64,000 bases of DNA from Oxyruncus cristatus (Eukaryota > Chordata > Aves > Passeriformes > Cotingidae). Within the stretch, counting starts at the first letter, position 1, and the number at the start of each line of letters is the position of its first letter. Shown here one piece after another: positions 23,057 through 35,041 of the stretch. The stretch lies in the NCBI GenBank assembly GCA_013399855.1, contig VXAY01007399.1:155889-219888 (forward strand), in the 5' to 3' direction. Under the pieces are notes generated by a model. It did not search any database, was not told the DNA's origin, and worked only from the letters and a program-made list of their open reading frames with translations. Made by a program: the position numbers and the translations under genes.

Positions 23057-24124
23057 ACATTCATGTGGCTCGTGCAATATTCTGTAATTCTAGGACAGGT
23101 TGTTGCTCTTTCTAAACATATGTGACTGCATCCTTAGATACAACGTATTTTCCCTTGCAAAAAGGATGCATGTTCATTAGTCCTGCTTATTTGGGGTTTT
23201 TTTCCCAGATGCTGTATTTCATTTGTGGTAAATAAGACTGTCCAGGACATTGCTGTTTTTCAGCTGTAATCCTGTTACTTATTCTCTCTTAGATATTAAG
23301 ACAATGCACCTGGCATGTATTACTGCTTTTCTGAGCCTAACTTGGGACAGAAATATTACAGGAATTTAATAATTTCAGGGAAGACTGTTTTTCAGACAAC
23401 ACTAAAGTTGAGAAACTAGACTGGTGAGAAGATTATTTTTGAGGGGATAAAGAAATGAGATTAATTGAAGTGTCTGTTCCAAACTATTTCCTTATTAGTA
23501 CAAGGACAGACCTGCTGTTAAAGTTTAAACCTAGAATATCTAGATTCTGCTACTGACTTCTGTCATAAGCTTCTTGTATGGCCTATGGTAGAAATCATCC
23601 ATGTCTTCTGAGTCAAACGTGGCCTGTAAGAAGCCTCTGTGTTGCTTTTTCCTTTCTGTGCCGTTTCCACCATGAACAGCAGGTTTCCATTGCAACCTAT
23701 ATATGTCAAATATTGTATGATCTGATTTATTAGTAATATTTGAGACTCTTTAAAAGACTGAGCTACAGAATACAAATAGTATTGAGTTCACAGTGATCAT
23801 CTGCATGGTATAAACAAGACATAAGTATTGAAGTAAATTTTCAAAAATCTCTACAAAAATATCTAGAATTTAAGCAGATAGCTTTTTTTAATTTTCCATT
23901 ATTTTACAATTTTTCATTTCCAGTCTTGAAATTGTACAAAAATGGTAAATGAACATAACTGCCCTAAAATTGTTGGCTTGGGTCGGACAATGGTCTAACC
24001 CAGTTTTCACAACCATGGCCAACAAATGAGACATAGGGAAGAATTCATTAATAAAATTATGCATAGATCCTTAGTTCTGACCTTTATCTCCAGCAATTTC
24101 TAACTTAACACTTCCAAATAACTA
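23057..24124. other. Unique DNA between two CR1 copies
   Basis: No gene or repeat recognised. Only open frames under 75 codons without motifs. Confidence 0.55.
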
Positions 24125-24975
24125 TTCTACAAAGTTCAATCAGCTTGCGGATGACACCAAGTTGGGCAGAAGTGTTGATGTGCAGGAGGTTTGAAAGGCT
24201 CTGGACAGGGATCTGAACAGGGTGGATTGATAGGATGAGGCCAGTGTTTTGAGGTTTACTAAGGTGAAGTGCTGGATCCTGCACTTGGCTCACAACAACC
24301 CTGTGCAACCCTACAGGCTGAGGGAAGAGAGACTGGGGAGAAGGACCTCAGGTTGCTGGTCAGCAATTGGCTGAACATGAGCCAGCAATACACCCAGGTG
24401 TCCAAGAATGCCAGGGGCATTCTGGCCTGTATCAAAAATAGTGTGGTCAGCAGGACCAGGGAAGCGATTGTCGCCCTGTACTCAGCACTGGTGAGGCCTC
24501 AGCTCTAGTACTATGTCCGGTTCTGGGTCCCTCACCTCAAAAAGGACACTGAGGTGCTGAAGAATATCCAGAAAGGGCAACAAAGCTGGTGACAGGTCTA
24601 GAAAATGTGTCTTATGACTAGCGGCTGAGGGAGCTGACGGTGTTTAGCCTGGAGAAAAGAAGGCTCAGAAGGGAACTCATTGCTCTCTACAGCTACCTTA
24701 AAGGAGGTTGTAGTCAGGTGGGCATTGGTTTCTTCTGCCATGTCTCAAGTGAAGGGACAAGAAGAAATGGCCTCAAATTGCACCATGGGAGGTTCAGGTT
24801 GGACAACAGGAAGAATTTTTTTCACAGAAAGGGTGAAATCCATTCCAGCATTGTTGGAGTCACCATCTTTGGAGGCATTCTACAAATGGCTGGGTGTGGT
24901 ATTTGCTGCTGTAGTTTAGTTGATGTGGTGTTCAGTAAAAGGTTGGACTTGATGATCTTGGAGGTCTTAGTGATT
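24125..24975 (+). mobile_element. CR1 LINE, plus strand, longest surviving copy
   Basis: This copy starts inside the reverse transcriptase and runs to the usual 3' segment TGATGATCTTGGAGGTCTTA before entering an N gap, where the tail repeats are presumably lost. It therefore preserves more of ORF2 than most copies here. Landmarks include TTGCGGATGACACCAAG, GGGAAGCGATTGTCGCCCTG and TGGACAACAGGAAGAA. The 5' end is truncated. Confidence 0.93.
24137..24960 (+). pseudogene. Decayed CR1 ORF2 (reverse transcriptase C-terminal part)
   Basis: The catalytic box of the LINE reverse transcriptase is visible as ADDTKLG, with the two aspartates encoded at 24150-24155. A stop follows shortly after, near 24193. 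Downstream, CR1-like residues continue in another frame (LNMSQQYTQV, then ALYSALVRPQL) to a stop at about 24506, and then in a third frame ([19 protein letters not shown] and [11 protein letters not shown]) from 24640. At least two frameshifts and two stops make it non-functional. Intact CR1 ORF2 encodes an endonuclease and reverse transcriptase that copy the element at its target; only the far end of that protein is represented here. Confidence 0.85.
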
Positions 24976-25032
24976 NNNNNNNNNNNNNNNNNNNNNNNNN
25001 NNNNNNNNNNNNNNNNNNNNNNNNNNNNNNNN
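24976..25032. other. Assembly gap (57 N)
   Basis: 57 unknown bases placed exactly where the CR1 tail (8-base repeats) should meet a purine-rich minisatellite. Two abutting repeats probably caused the break. Confidence 0.98.
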
Positions 25033-25110
25033 AAGGGGGAAGGGAAGGAAAGGGGGAAGGGAAGGAAAGGGGGAAGGGAAGGAGGAAGGAGGAAGGAAAG
25101 AGAAGAAGAG
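25033..25110. repeat. Purine-rich minisatellite (17-base unit)
   Basis: About three copies of a GGGGGAAGGGAAGGAAA-type unit are followed by GGA/AGGA simple repeats. All purine on the + strand, so it could adopt triplex structure. It continues into the preceding gap, so the full length is unknown. Confidence 0.85.
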
Positions 25111-28100
25111 TAAGTACCTGGGATATTTTTGACAAAGGTAGAAGCTTAGCTGCTAGAAGGTGTATTTAATGTCTGGTTTTAAAATTATCACTCTGATGGA
25201 ACTGATTCAGGTATTTACATTTTTAATAGCATGCAAAATTCAGTATTAAGGTATGCAATATGGTGCATATGGGATAAACACATCATTAAGAGTCTTCTGG
25301 AAACATCCCCACATTCAATGATGTAAAAAATGCAAACATAAATTGTTAGGAAACAAAGGAGAACATAACAGAAAATATCATCCTGCCAGTAAACAAAGCT
25401 ATGGTGTGCCTATGTGTTGAGTAATGCACAATCAGTGTACACCGTAGTAACAAAGGAGAAAAAGTAATTGGCTAGAACTTTGAAAACTGCGGGTAAGTGC
25501 CAAGGACTGAGGTATGAATGCCTTCTGTAGATTTCACATGTAGACAGACTGTTTTTTATAGAATACACATGACTGCAGACAAAAGGAATGAAGAATTCTT
25601 GTCTTAAAAGATCAGGAATCAAATTTAAATGAAACAGAGAGTACCTTTTCACATGGCATTTAACTAATTCTTTTCCTCCAGGTACTTTTGGGTACAGAAT
25701 GTGTCCAAAGCCAAAATTATCAGGAGAGGGATTAGATAAATTATTGAAGGTTATGCTCATTGGGGAATATTAAACATGTTAGTTCATATCCAACCTCTGT
25801 CTCAGGAAGTCTATATATCACTAATTGCCAGAATCTGGGTGTACAGGGAAAAGATTATTCCCTTCTTGCCCTCTATTTAGGGAATAATTTCTCTACTCCA
25901 GACTGAAATTTCAGACTAAATTAAGAGAGAACAGGATAACACCTTGCAGCTGAGTGTGCCAACAGATTGGGCTATGTATTTCAAAGGATTTGTATTGGTT
26001 AAGTAGCAGAACTGTAACTTTTGTTGTCAAAAAAATTCATAAAATAAGGAAACATTTATTTATGGCTAGCTCTAGCCTTGATGCATAACTAATGATCATG
26101 GCATTGGGAGCAATTGTGTATGTTTGCAGACTAGCTATGTGGTGGCAAATACTTTCTCATCTCTAATTTATGGCTGCAAATTATTATGATTACTTTGCCA
26201 TTTGTTTATGCTGTTTGGTATTTTAGGGGTTTTGTATGGCAAGAGTGAATACTTGTTCTCGATGCCATGTTATTATTGGCAAGGATGATTCATAATGCAT
26301 GGTGTTCACAGTAACGGTCTAATTCTGTGGTCTCAAAAACTGGTATCAGATTTGCTGGGTCTGTACTGTTATTTGTTTTATAAAATATACTTGCCTGTGT
26401 AAGGACCTTGTATTTCTCCATCTGCCCTGTTTCCCCAGTTGGTCTGGCCAAGTGCTGGAAGGCTATAAAATTCTATCTTTTCTTTCAAATGATAAACTGT
26501 GTACTGTTAATCTCTCTCCTCACTGTTTCGTGATTTAGAAAACACTGTGAAGCCTTTTTTCTTCTGAAATTTCCATCTGATCCCTTAGACACAGTCACAA
26601 CCACGTAACCATCAGACCAACTCCCTCTGTATTCTCTTAAGTAATAATTTCCTCTTCTTCTGACAGGAGAAGGGAGGAAGTCATAATATTTCTATCACTG
26701 TCACTTCAATGACGAGAACCATTTCCCAAATTCCAGAATGCAGGTCTTTTTGTTCCATGACTGGCAGAAACTTTGAATGTAATTTACATTTCTCAGTGCT
26801 CTTCCCTAGATGGGAAATTTACTTGAGGTGATTAAACTGAGTTTGGGGTCAATTGCCTCTTGGTAGCTTTTGTTTCCCATCCCTCCCTTCATGTTAGTCT
26901 CTCAGGCAAAGGAGCTGTTATGGGTGGTGTGACATGAGATAGTCCAGCCTTCAGCATCAACACTTCCTCTGCACTGGGGGAGGAACATCCAGGGAGGTGA
27001 GTGGGACTGCGCCAGACAGTTGTTCTTTAACCTCTAACTTCTTGGTCCCTGCGCTACTTTTTGGTCCCTGTCACGTTTGAAACAGAATGAATGGGACTTG
27101 CCTCACATATCTTTGACAGTGCCAGTACAGAGAGTACAACTTAGGGAAGACACGAAGTAGGTAGTAAAAGGTACCATTTGAACATGGATCAGCTGCCCTG
27201 TTGTAGATCTGTATTTTGGGATGAGACAAAGAATGCCCTGGAACTGCCTGTTCCTTTGTTTCAGGTTACCTGCAGAGACAGGTTGGGACATGGAAGGAAT
27301 CTCCCCAAGGGAGCAGAATTTCATGAAATCTCTTTATTAACTTACCTTAGCTTCTGTCATTCCTTCCTCTTTAGTGCTCTGTGTTTCCGCCAGACTTTTC
27401 CTTTGGGTAGTGATTTGTCAGATCCCACAATGTTCGACTTTTTGGGCCATAACTGGCAGAAGGGCACATATCTCATTTTTCAGGGCTAACTTCATACTAA
27501 CGTGGTTTTTGGAACCAGCTAAAATGGTCCAACAAATGCCCATATCAGATCAAAGAAATTAGTGGGGGCACTCTATCAGGGATAAAGAGGAGGACTCAAT
27601 TTCTGCAAGAGACGGTAGTTAGACTTTTCTGTACCATCTTTCTCCATACATCATGGTTTCAGTTACAATGGTCACTGTGGAATAGATTGGCCATATCAGT
27701 CTTACGAATAAACATTTCAGTGTAAACACCTCCCCAGCCTCTAGCACAGTTGGAGTCCAAAAAGTTCAATGCTGGAGAAAGACTCTGCAGAGCAGCTGCC
27801 TCCCAGGCTGGGCTGGGGAAGAGAAATGAGGAAATGAAGTTTTAGGTTTGAGTGCCATCAGACTCACCATTCTCAAGGAAAGGCAAAGGAAATAAAAATG
27901 GATCTCAGTGAAGTTCCACTAAGTATGCCTCTTTATGACCTAGCTGTAGCTGACTGTTTAGCTTTGCCATTTTAGCAGCTGGTCTCAACTGTTGTTGTTA
28001 TAAGAAACAGCATTTCACTGACTTTTTGTTTTTACAATTATTTTTGAGCTGTTAAAAAGTGTAGTTTGGATAAAGGACAAAGATTTGAAAAGAGATGATG

Positions 28101-30981
28101 TTTTCCACTGAGAGTTGTACAAGAAACTGTGAAGACTATATGAAGTCACAATGTCATATGGATTTGCTTAGACTGGAGGAATAATAATTCACATGTACAG
28201 TTTATAGTCTGTGTGCTAAAGCTTAGCACAGCCTTCCTTTAAATCCTGACGTGGTTTTTTTCCTAGCAGAACAGAACCTAAATACTTTGTAAGTGGTGTA
28301 ATGCAGTGGTAAAATGATAAAACTCATATTCAGCTAAAATTGTGCTTTACTGCCCTCTTGTTTCTTTTGGCTCAAGCAAGAAGAACAAAGGAAAAAATGG
28401 AAAAGAAAGTCTTAATGAAAATAGGGAACGGTGGTGCCAGACAGAGGATGTGACCTGTCAGAACACTCATCTTGGGAGATTGCTGCAGGAATCCCAGCCA
28501 GGTTGGCAGCTACTGTTTGCAGCTTCTTGCTCCAACATCACAAAGAGGTTCCTAAAGACAAGCAGTCACAGATTTTCTTCACTGAGTTTTAACTGACAGG
28601 ATCCTCAGTCCTTTTAAACAAAGTGTGCTTTCCAGCAGTTTCCAGACACAATCCTATTTTCTTTCCTAGGACATAGCGTATCATTGATGAAGATTGAAAG
28701 GATGTTGGTTTAATTTAGCTTAAGAAATGCACGTCTGTTTTGTGCGTATTATTGTACAGATGCCTTAGCTATTTCAAACTGTATTGGGCAAAAGTTTCAA
28801 GGAAAACTCTAAGGACGGGCAGATGGATGTGGAATCAAAAACTACTCTTAAACCTGAGGAAGTCATAGTGATTTTTTCAGGCTGTTGTTCAGACCTTTAC
28901 TGACTAACCTGGTCTTTTCCATCATTAAGTGGAGGTGTATGGAAGAAGAGGGATACAAAGGGGGTAACAAAGTCTTGTTAGCGTGGCTTCACATTGCAAA
29001 TAAGCCTCAGGGCTCATGACACATTTGTAATTCTATGAAGCCTTATTCACGGTAGACTAGACTCTTCTCATTAGAGATCCAATCCTACGTCTAAACTTGA
29101 AAAACACATCTTCTCCCAGGCACTGATAATACTTTCATAGGTAACAGCTGTGAAGTGTGCGTCTTCTCCCTTACTCTCGAAAGCCATTTCCAAGAAAACC
29201 AAGTTTCAGTACAGCAGTTCCAAAAACTATTTAAACACTCATTCAGAAGTTAACATTTAGATCCTCAACCCTTTATGAAACATCCAACCACATAAGAAAA
29301 CTTGGGGAACTGATATATTTTGGGAGAGATAGTATGGAAGAGGAAATTTTAAAAATAATCTGAAAAACAGATTTTCCACGTTCCTTTGTTAAGAATAATA
29401 ATAGCTACCTCCTGAGGCTTAATAATAAACAAGACAGTATTGCACTAAGTTTTGTAGAAAAATGCCCTGGAGATGCTCTGGTCTGGAAACTGAGCAGAAA
29501 TCTCATGAGAATGGAAGTCTTTCTCTCATGTCTAATACAGGCAGATTTAAATTATCATGAGTGGTATGCAGTGATTTTAGAGAAGAATCACTTCCATAGA
29601 GGTTAGGGAGTAATTAACTGAAAAACACTGAATAGATATAACTAATTTTGAACCTCAGAAGTACTAATGAGACCCAGTGAATAACATATGTAACTTCAAG
29701 TGGTTTTCTTTTATACCATTTATTTTATCATACACATAATTTATTCATTGTATATAAAGTAGTCTGAAATTGCATTCACTCATCTCTGAACCAATAAAAA
29801 AAGACTGTACATATCAGTAGTTTCAAGGAATGACATATTTTGGTGCATCTTTCCTTTTTATGTGTTAAGCATTAAAACACATAGGTATTAACTCTGGCTG
29901 TGGGAGAAGAGAGGAGACATGTTGGGCTAAGCTGTGTAGCAGCAACTGTGTGTAGGCGCAAGTCAACATTTAAGCCTCTGCTTTGACTCCCCTCAACTCT
30001 ATCATGAGCTCTGCAGCTAAGCTGTCCCTTTCCCATTGTAAAAGAAACCCACTTAGTTCTATTAGCTTTGGAGAGAAATCCTTTGACTGACCTTGTTCTT
30101 TTGATAGATTTTATTCTTTGGGGAAAGAAGAAAAAGAAAGTAATTAAATTAGCAAGTTGGCCAGCTGCAGTGGAAAGGAAATAATGATGGGCTGTGCCCA
30201 AGATAGAACAACACACCTATTTCATATGTCCCTAATTTTGAACTGTCATTTACTTTGATTTATAACCATGGTTTTGAAATATTTTAATGACAAGACTGTA
30301 GCTTGCTCCAAGATTTGAAATAGCACAAATGTCAAAGCCAATAAACATAATACTTTAAACCCAGACAATAAACCACACACATCAAGAAAGGGCCTCAATT
30401 TTTAAATTTTTTTTTTTATTAATTAGGTTTGTGCAGGAGATAAACTGTTTCTGAAAAACTACAAGGGAAGGGGTGGTCTTCACGAAAATACTGTCCTCTG
30501 GCCTGTGACACCGGATGCCGCTGTTCCATGGACCCTATCCGGAAAGATCTCCTATTTAGATTTGATATGATAATCCATTTTCAGGTGCACTGTGGTGTGT
30601 GTTTAAGTTCATACTAAAACCAATTGCCAGTCTTCTTGGCACATATGGTAAACTTATGTACAACATGCCAGCACCAGATCTGCTATGGGAAAGTGTCCAA
30701 AAGAATCTTCTGCTTATTTGTATTGAATAAACAGATAATTATCAGTGATCTTTGAAGTCAGGAAGAGACTCTAGTGTATAGACTTCAGAGATTAAATGGT
30801 TCATTATCCTCGTAAATGGATAGAGTATTTTTCACATGCAGATCACTGGATCAGATGTATCTAATTCTAATACTACAAATAAATCACTATTGTCTCCTGT
30901 TTTTTGAAGAGCAGCTGCCATAAAAAAAAGTTTAGGTAATTTCTATTGAACTCTCACTGGGCAAATTAGCACAAGTAAGAT

Positions 30982-31043
30982 ATGGTAAAAATCTTGGTAA
31001 AATAGACAATCTACTGGTAAAATAGACCCTCTATTGATAAAAA
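30982..31043. repeat. Imperfect 20-base tandem repeat
   Basis: Two full units at 30995-31014 and 31015-31034 begin TGGTAAAATAGAC and match at 17 of 20 positions. Partial units (TGGTAAAA and TGATAAAA) flank them on both sides. Confidence 0.8.
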
Positions 31044-33272
31044 AGGGCAAGCCAAGCTGATTAAAACAACAGCCCATATCCATACCCCTTTCATTACCAC
31101 TGTTGAAGCAAACCACTCTTTGTATTACTTAAATGTTTGCATAAGTTTTGTTACTTTCTCATTTCCAGACAGCGCTACAACCGGAGCTGAAGAAATACCA
31201 CAAGAAAATCTGTTGTTACTGAATTTCCAGATGCTTGTATCAGGTTGGCCAGTGGATTGCAGTGTAACCCCCAGACCTCCTCACTCCTTTTCTCTTTTCA
31301 ACCCTCACGATTCTGGTGCATAACCATCTTCCACACTTGGTAAGCAACATGGATATCATCTTCAACTGCTGCGCTGTCTTTTGCCTATGGGAGGGAAGAC
31401 TCAAGGGCTGTGTGGTAAAAAGATGGTAGATAGTGCCCTTCCCTTCCTTTGTCTCCCACATTACATTCACATACACAGATGCACAGAAGTTTCCAGATTT
31501 CAGACTAAGTGGACAGAGCGATTTTTCTGGAATGAGAAGAGCTTTCTGACATATTTGAAATGAAATACGTAGTTCCCAGAAAGGGGGTCAGAAGAGGTGA
31601 TGGAAAGTGTGGCTTAAACAACAAGGCAGAGCAGTTTGTTATAAGCTGGTTAAAACAAGCAGTTTGGGAACCAGCCTTTGTTTCAACAATCATGCACCTT
31701 AGGTCCTCCAGCTCAACCTTCCCAGAAGGTGTCTCTTTATTCTTTTTTCTTTCCCCAGGGCAAAATCATGTAATGGTTTCAGCTATCAGCCCAGAATACC
31801 AAGTAAGTCCATGGAGATAAATCAGGTGTTTCATGGTGATGACTGAGGTTAGGCTGGAAAGTCAGCCCCTAGGTCAGGATCATCAGGCTACATAGACCAG
31901 CAGGCTCAAGAGTGTAATTTATCCCCAGTGAGGCCAGTGGTGGGAGATTGTTAATCAGCTCCATAGGAAAGGGAGGTCATCCATCCTGAGGCCTCTACAT
32001 AGCACTTCATGGGCATTCTCTTTCAGGGTCATCATCTTGCTGTAGGCACATGTGAGAGAAAGCAAGGTTCATGCATGCTGCAGCAAAAAGTGGCAAAATC
32101 TGCAGTGTTCTATGATGTGAGAGTGATAGTTCCACTATTTCTTAGTATCTCAGCTAATCCACTATTGCCAACGACAGGTTGAAAGACCAGGATCATCTAT
32201 GTTCTCTCTGCAAGCATTTTAGCAATTGTCAAATTCAATTTTTGTATGCCTGAAAGATGTTGCACCTGTACACAAAGAAAAGCCATAAAAAAAAAAGATT
32301 TCTTCTGTCCACAACCTCTCCAGAGGGTGGGTGGGCAGAATTGTTCCCTGCTTTTGCTTAATGCTTAAATGTCATAGTACTTTGTTTACATTATTCCTGG
32401 ATATTTTGTCAATAGAAGGATTCTGCTCAGTCACTCCTAGAGATGCACTTGGTGCTGTAATGCCTAATTTAGGATCAGCAAGTGGAATATAAAGCATGTA
32501 CAACCTATAGACTTACAGGTAACGTGGATCACACTCAAATTAAAGCTGTAGTATGTTAGTCAATAAGTGTTGTGAAACCCCAACTCCAGCCATACAAAGA
32601 TTGTTTCAGAGCATGTGAATCTTCAGGTGGTGCAAGTAGCTGCTGTCCTGAAGGCTGCAGTTACACTTCACAACCCTCCCCACTGCCCTGACTCACCATT
32701 ATGATTCAGAACAGCCCTGGTAAAATGCCCTAAAACTCTCCTTTGCCCACCTGCACAGCTGCCTCAAGTTGTGCAAGCCTTTACTACCTGTCAACAAGTA
32801 TTATTTATAACTGTTGACAAATCACAATAGGAATTGCCTCCCACTTTAAAAAAAAAAAAAAAGGATACTCATATAGAACTTGGCAGTTGCTCTTGTGGTA
32901 TTTCAGGAGTTCCACCTCTAGTTCCAACTTAAAACCAAGAAAAGCAGAAGTGGAAATATTTTTAATGGTTGATCAAGAATTTTCAGACCTTAACATGGCT
33001 TAAGATTCAATTTATCTTGCCAAACTTGGGATGAATGTTTAAACCTGTTTAAAAGTTTCCCAGGAATGAAAGACATCACAGAGCAGTAATTAGAACAGAG
33101 AATATGAAGCAAATGATCTAAATTATTTTTCAGACAACATCCTCGGATAGCTGTGCACCCACAGAAAAGCTCCAGAACTCCATATCTCTGTTTTTAAGCA
33201 GGTATACAGGAAATAATAGCTGTAATTATTCCTTTTATAATAAATGCAGTATGTTAAAATAATTATTTAATA

Positions 33273-33298
33273 ATTTTTAAATTTAAAAATTTAAAAAT
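33273..33298. repeat. AT-only inverted repeat
   Basis: A 12-base arm ATTTTTAAATTT is followed after two A by its exact reverse complement. The surrounding 60 bases are almost pure A/T, as in DNA-unwinding or matrix-attachment sequences. Confidence 0.85.
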
Positions 33299-33653
33299 AA
33301 ACCAGCTCCTTTGATACTATTATTTAGTATTGCTTTAAAAGGCAATATAATGGCAGTTACAGAGTAAACAAAAGACAATTTAAAATGAAATTGCATTAAG
33401 GCCCAAATCCAGCTAATACTTAAATGCATACATAACTTTAAGCAAGAAGTATTAATGTCTCTCACATGGTGTTATGCATACACTGAAGTGCTTAACTGGA
33501 CTGGAGGCTAAATTCACAAAAGCAACAAGGGTAACATCAGTTAATTTTACATCTTTGCCTAATGCTCACTTTCTTGCTCTTTACATTCATAATTTTCTTT
33601 ATCATTACAGGAAGAAATGTTCTGCTTTATTGCAGTACTTGTGAGTGTGTACA

Positions 33654-35005
33654 TGTTGTCATGGTTTCACCCATTCCCCCTTGGTACTGGGGTAGAAGAT
33701 GGCTGACTCCAAGTGAGATTCCGGCTAAGGAGCCAATCGGGGACTTTTGTGATGCCTCTACGAATGACATATTTAACAAAAACTGGAAAAGAAGGTGTGT
33801 GGTACAGAAGAAATTCCAGCCCAGAGGACAGTGGCGGATAGCAAGGGATAGCAATGTAGTGTCCAAGGTCAGTGTAGCAGGAGGGGGGAGGAGAGGCCCA
33901 GGGAAGGCCCCCTGTCCCCCTCAAGCAAGGGAAAAGACTTAAAAACTAAAACCCCTGCCACCTGTGGAAGATTATTTGGAGTAAAGAAACTTTTGTGTGG
34001 GTCCCCCCCGCCAGAGGCCTGGATGGCCCAAGGAGGGCAGAGATGGCTTGAGGCCAAAACTGAATCACTTGGAAACTGTATGTAGCAAGATGTAGAAGAA
34101 TTGCAGTCACAGAATGGTAGAGAAGCTGGTGAACTCTCCATGGAGGGGCCAAGCCCCCTCACAACCTTGGAACTTTATCCAAAAGCTGAGCCTAACACTA
34201 AGCCCCCGATACTGCAGGGCCTGGTGCAATTTTGGACTGGGTGTGATGGCAGAATGACCCCTTTCACTACAAAGGGGGAGCGGTGGCCAGTCGAAGTAGT
34301 TAGCCATGGACCGAGAGCCAAGGTTGGACATCTGGCCAAAAGCAGAAAGTCAGAAGAATTCCAGAGAGTGAGAGAAGAGGCTATTTGGAGCAGCAGAGCA
34401 TAGCACCGGAGAGTGTTCTTGGGTATGGGCTGAGACAAAAAAAACCCAAAACCCCTATGACTTGGGAAGCAGTGGTGACCCTCAGGAAACCCCCTGAAAC
34501 TCCTCGTAGAAGGAACCTCCATGGAGCCCTAGACTTTGTGGTGACACCATGGTAATACGAGTGTTCCCTCAAAGTCCATAGTAAACCCTCAGAAGCCGTA
34601 GACAAACGACTAGAGGTGGGAGGCAGACTCTCCTGCATTCCGACGGAGAGAGAGAGATTTTCAAGCTGCAGTGGTTTGGAACTGTTACCTTAAAGTCTTT
34701 TCCTTCTCCTTCTTCCTCTGGACTACTTTTGAGGAAAAGAAGGAGGAGTGGTATTTGTAAATATGTAAGTTTGTTATTATAGGAAAACTAGTTAGAGTTG
34801 TCGTGTATATAAGTATTCCCTTAGTTCTTATCGTGTAGTAATAAATTTTAATATTAATCCGCATGTCAAGAAATGTTTTGTCTGTGTGAACTCTTCTTAA
34901 TTATTAGCAAAATTTATGGGTTGATAAAAACCATGCAGAAATCAAGGGCTAAACCTTTGACATTATTTTTGGTGGAGAATGCAGGCAAGGGTTAAACCCT
35001 TAACA
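33654..35005 (+). mobile_element. Large solo LTR of an endogenous retrovirus (about 1.35 kb)
   Basis: The element starts TGTTGTCATGG and ends GGGTTAAACCCTTAACA, giving TG...CA ends. It is flanked by TGTACA on the left (33648-33653) and TGTACT on the right (35006-35011), a 6-base target-site duplication with one mismatch; an alternative reading uses ACATGT on both sides. A TATA-like TATATAAG is at 34806-34813 and an AATAAA polyadenylation signal at 34840-34845. The 3' part has TTTTTGGTGGAGAATGCAGG, a wording I recognise from bird LTRs. No retroviral genes adjoin it. It is notably GC-richer than its surroundings and contains many overlapping short open frames (up to 126 codons) that I regard as accidental. 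Confidence 0.8.
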
Positions 35006-35011
35006 TGTACT

Positions 35012-35041
35012 CATGTGTGTGTGTATATGTGTGTGTGTGTA
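35012..35041. repeat. TG dinucleotide microsatellite
   Basis: Two TG runs separated by TATA, directly beside the right end of the LTR. Confidence 0.9.

Larger units (their letters stand above)
25111..33653. other. Long unique stretch, no gene seen
   Basis: About 8.5 kb with no recognised transposable element or gene. Open frames reach 116 codons on the minus strand (25410-25760), 103 codons (27178-27489) and 114 codons on the minus strand (29872-30216); none has a recognisable domain, signal or conserved motif. It is the longest repeat-poor block in the window and a good place to look for conserved non-coding elements. Small features are an imperfect 20-base tandem repeat near 31000 and an AT-rich inverted repeat near 33285. 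Confidence 0.55.

Noticed and set aside
26640..26690. Polypyrimidine tract with CAG resembling a 3' splice site
   Set aside because: No credible exon or matching donor site follows.
27178..27489. 103-codon open frame in unique DNA
   Set aside because: No recognised motif or exon boundary; length is within chance expectation for 64 kb read in six frames.
33562..33942. 126-codon open frame at the LTR start
   Set aside because: Begins in unique flank and runs into the LTR; competing open frames on both strands show that it is a composition effect.
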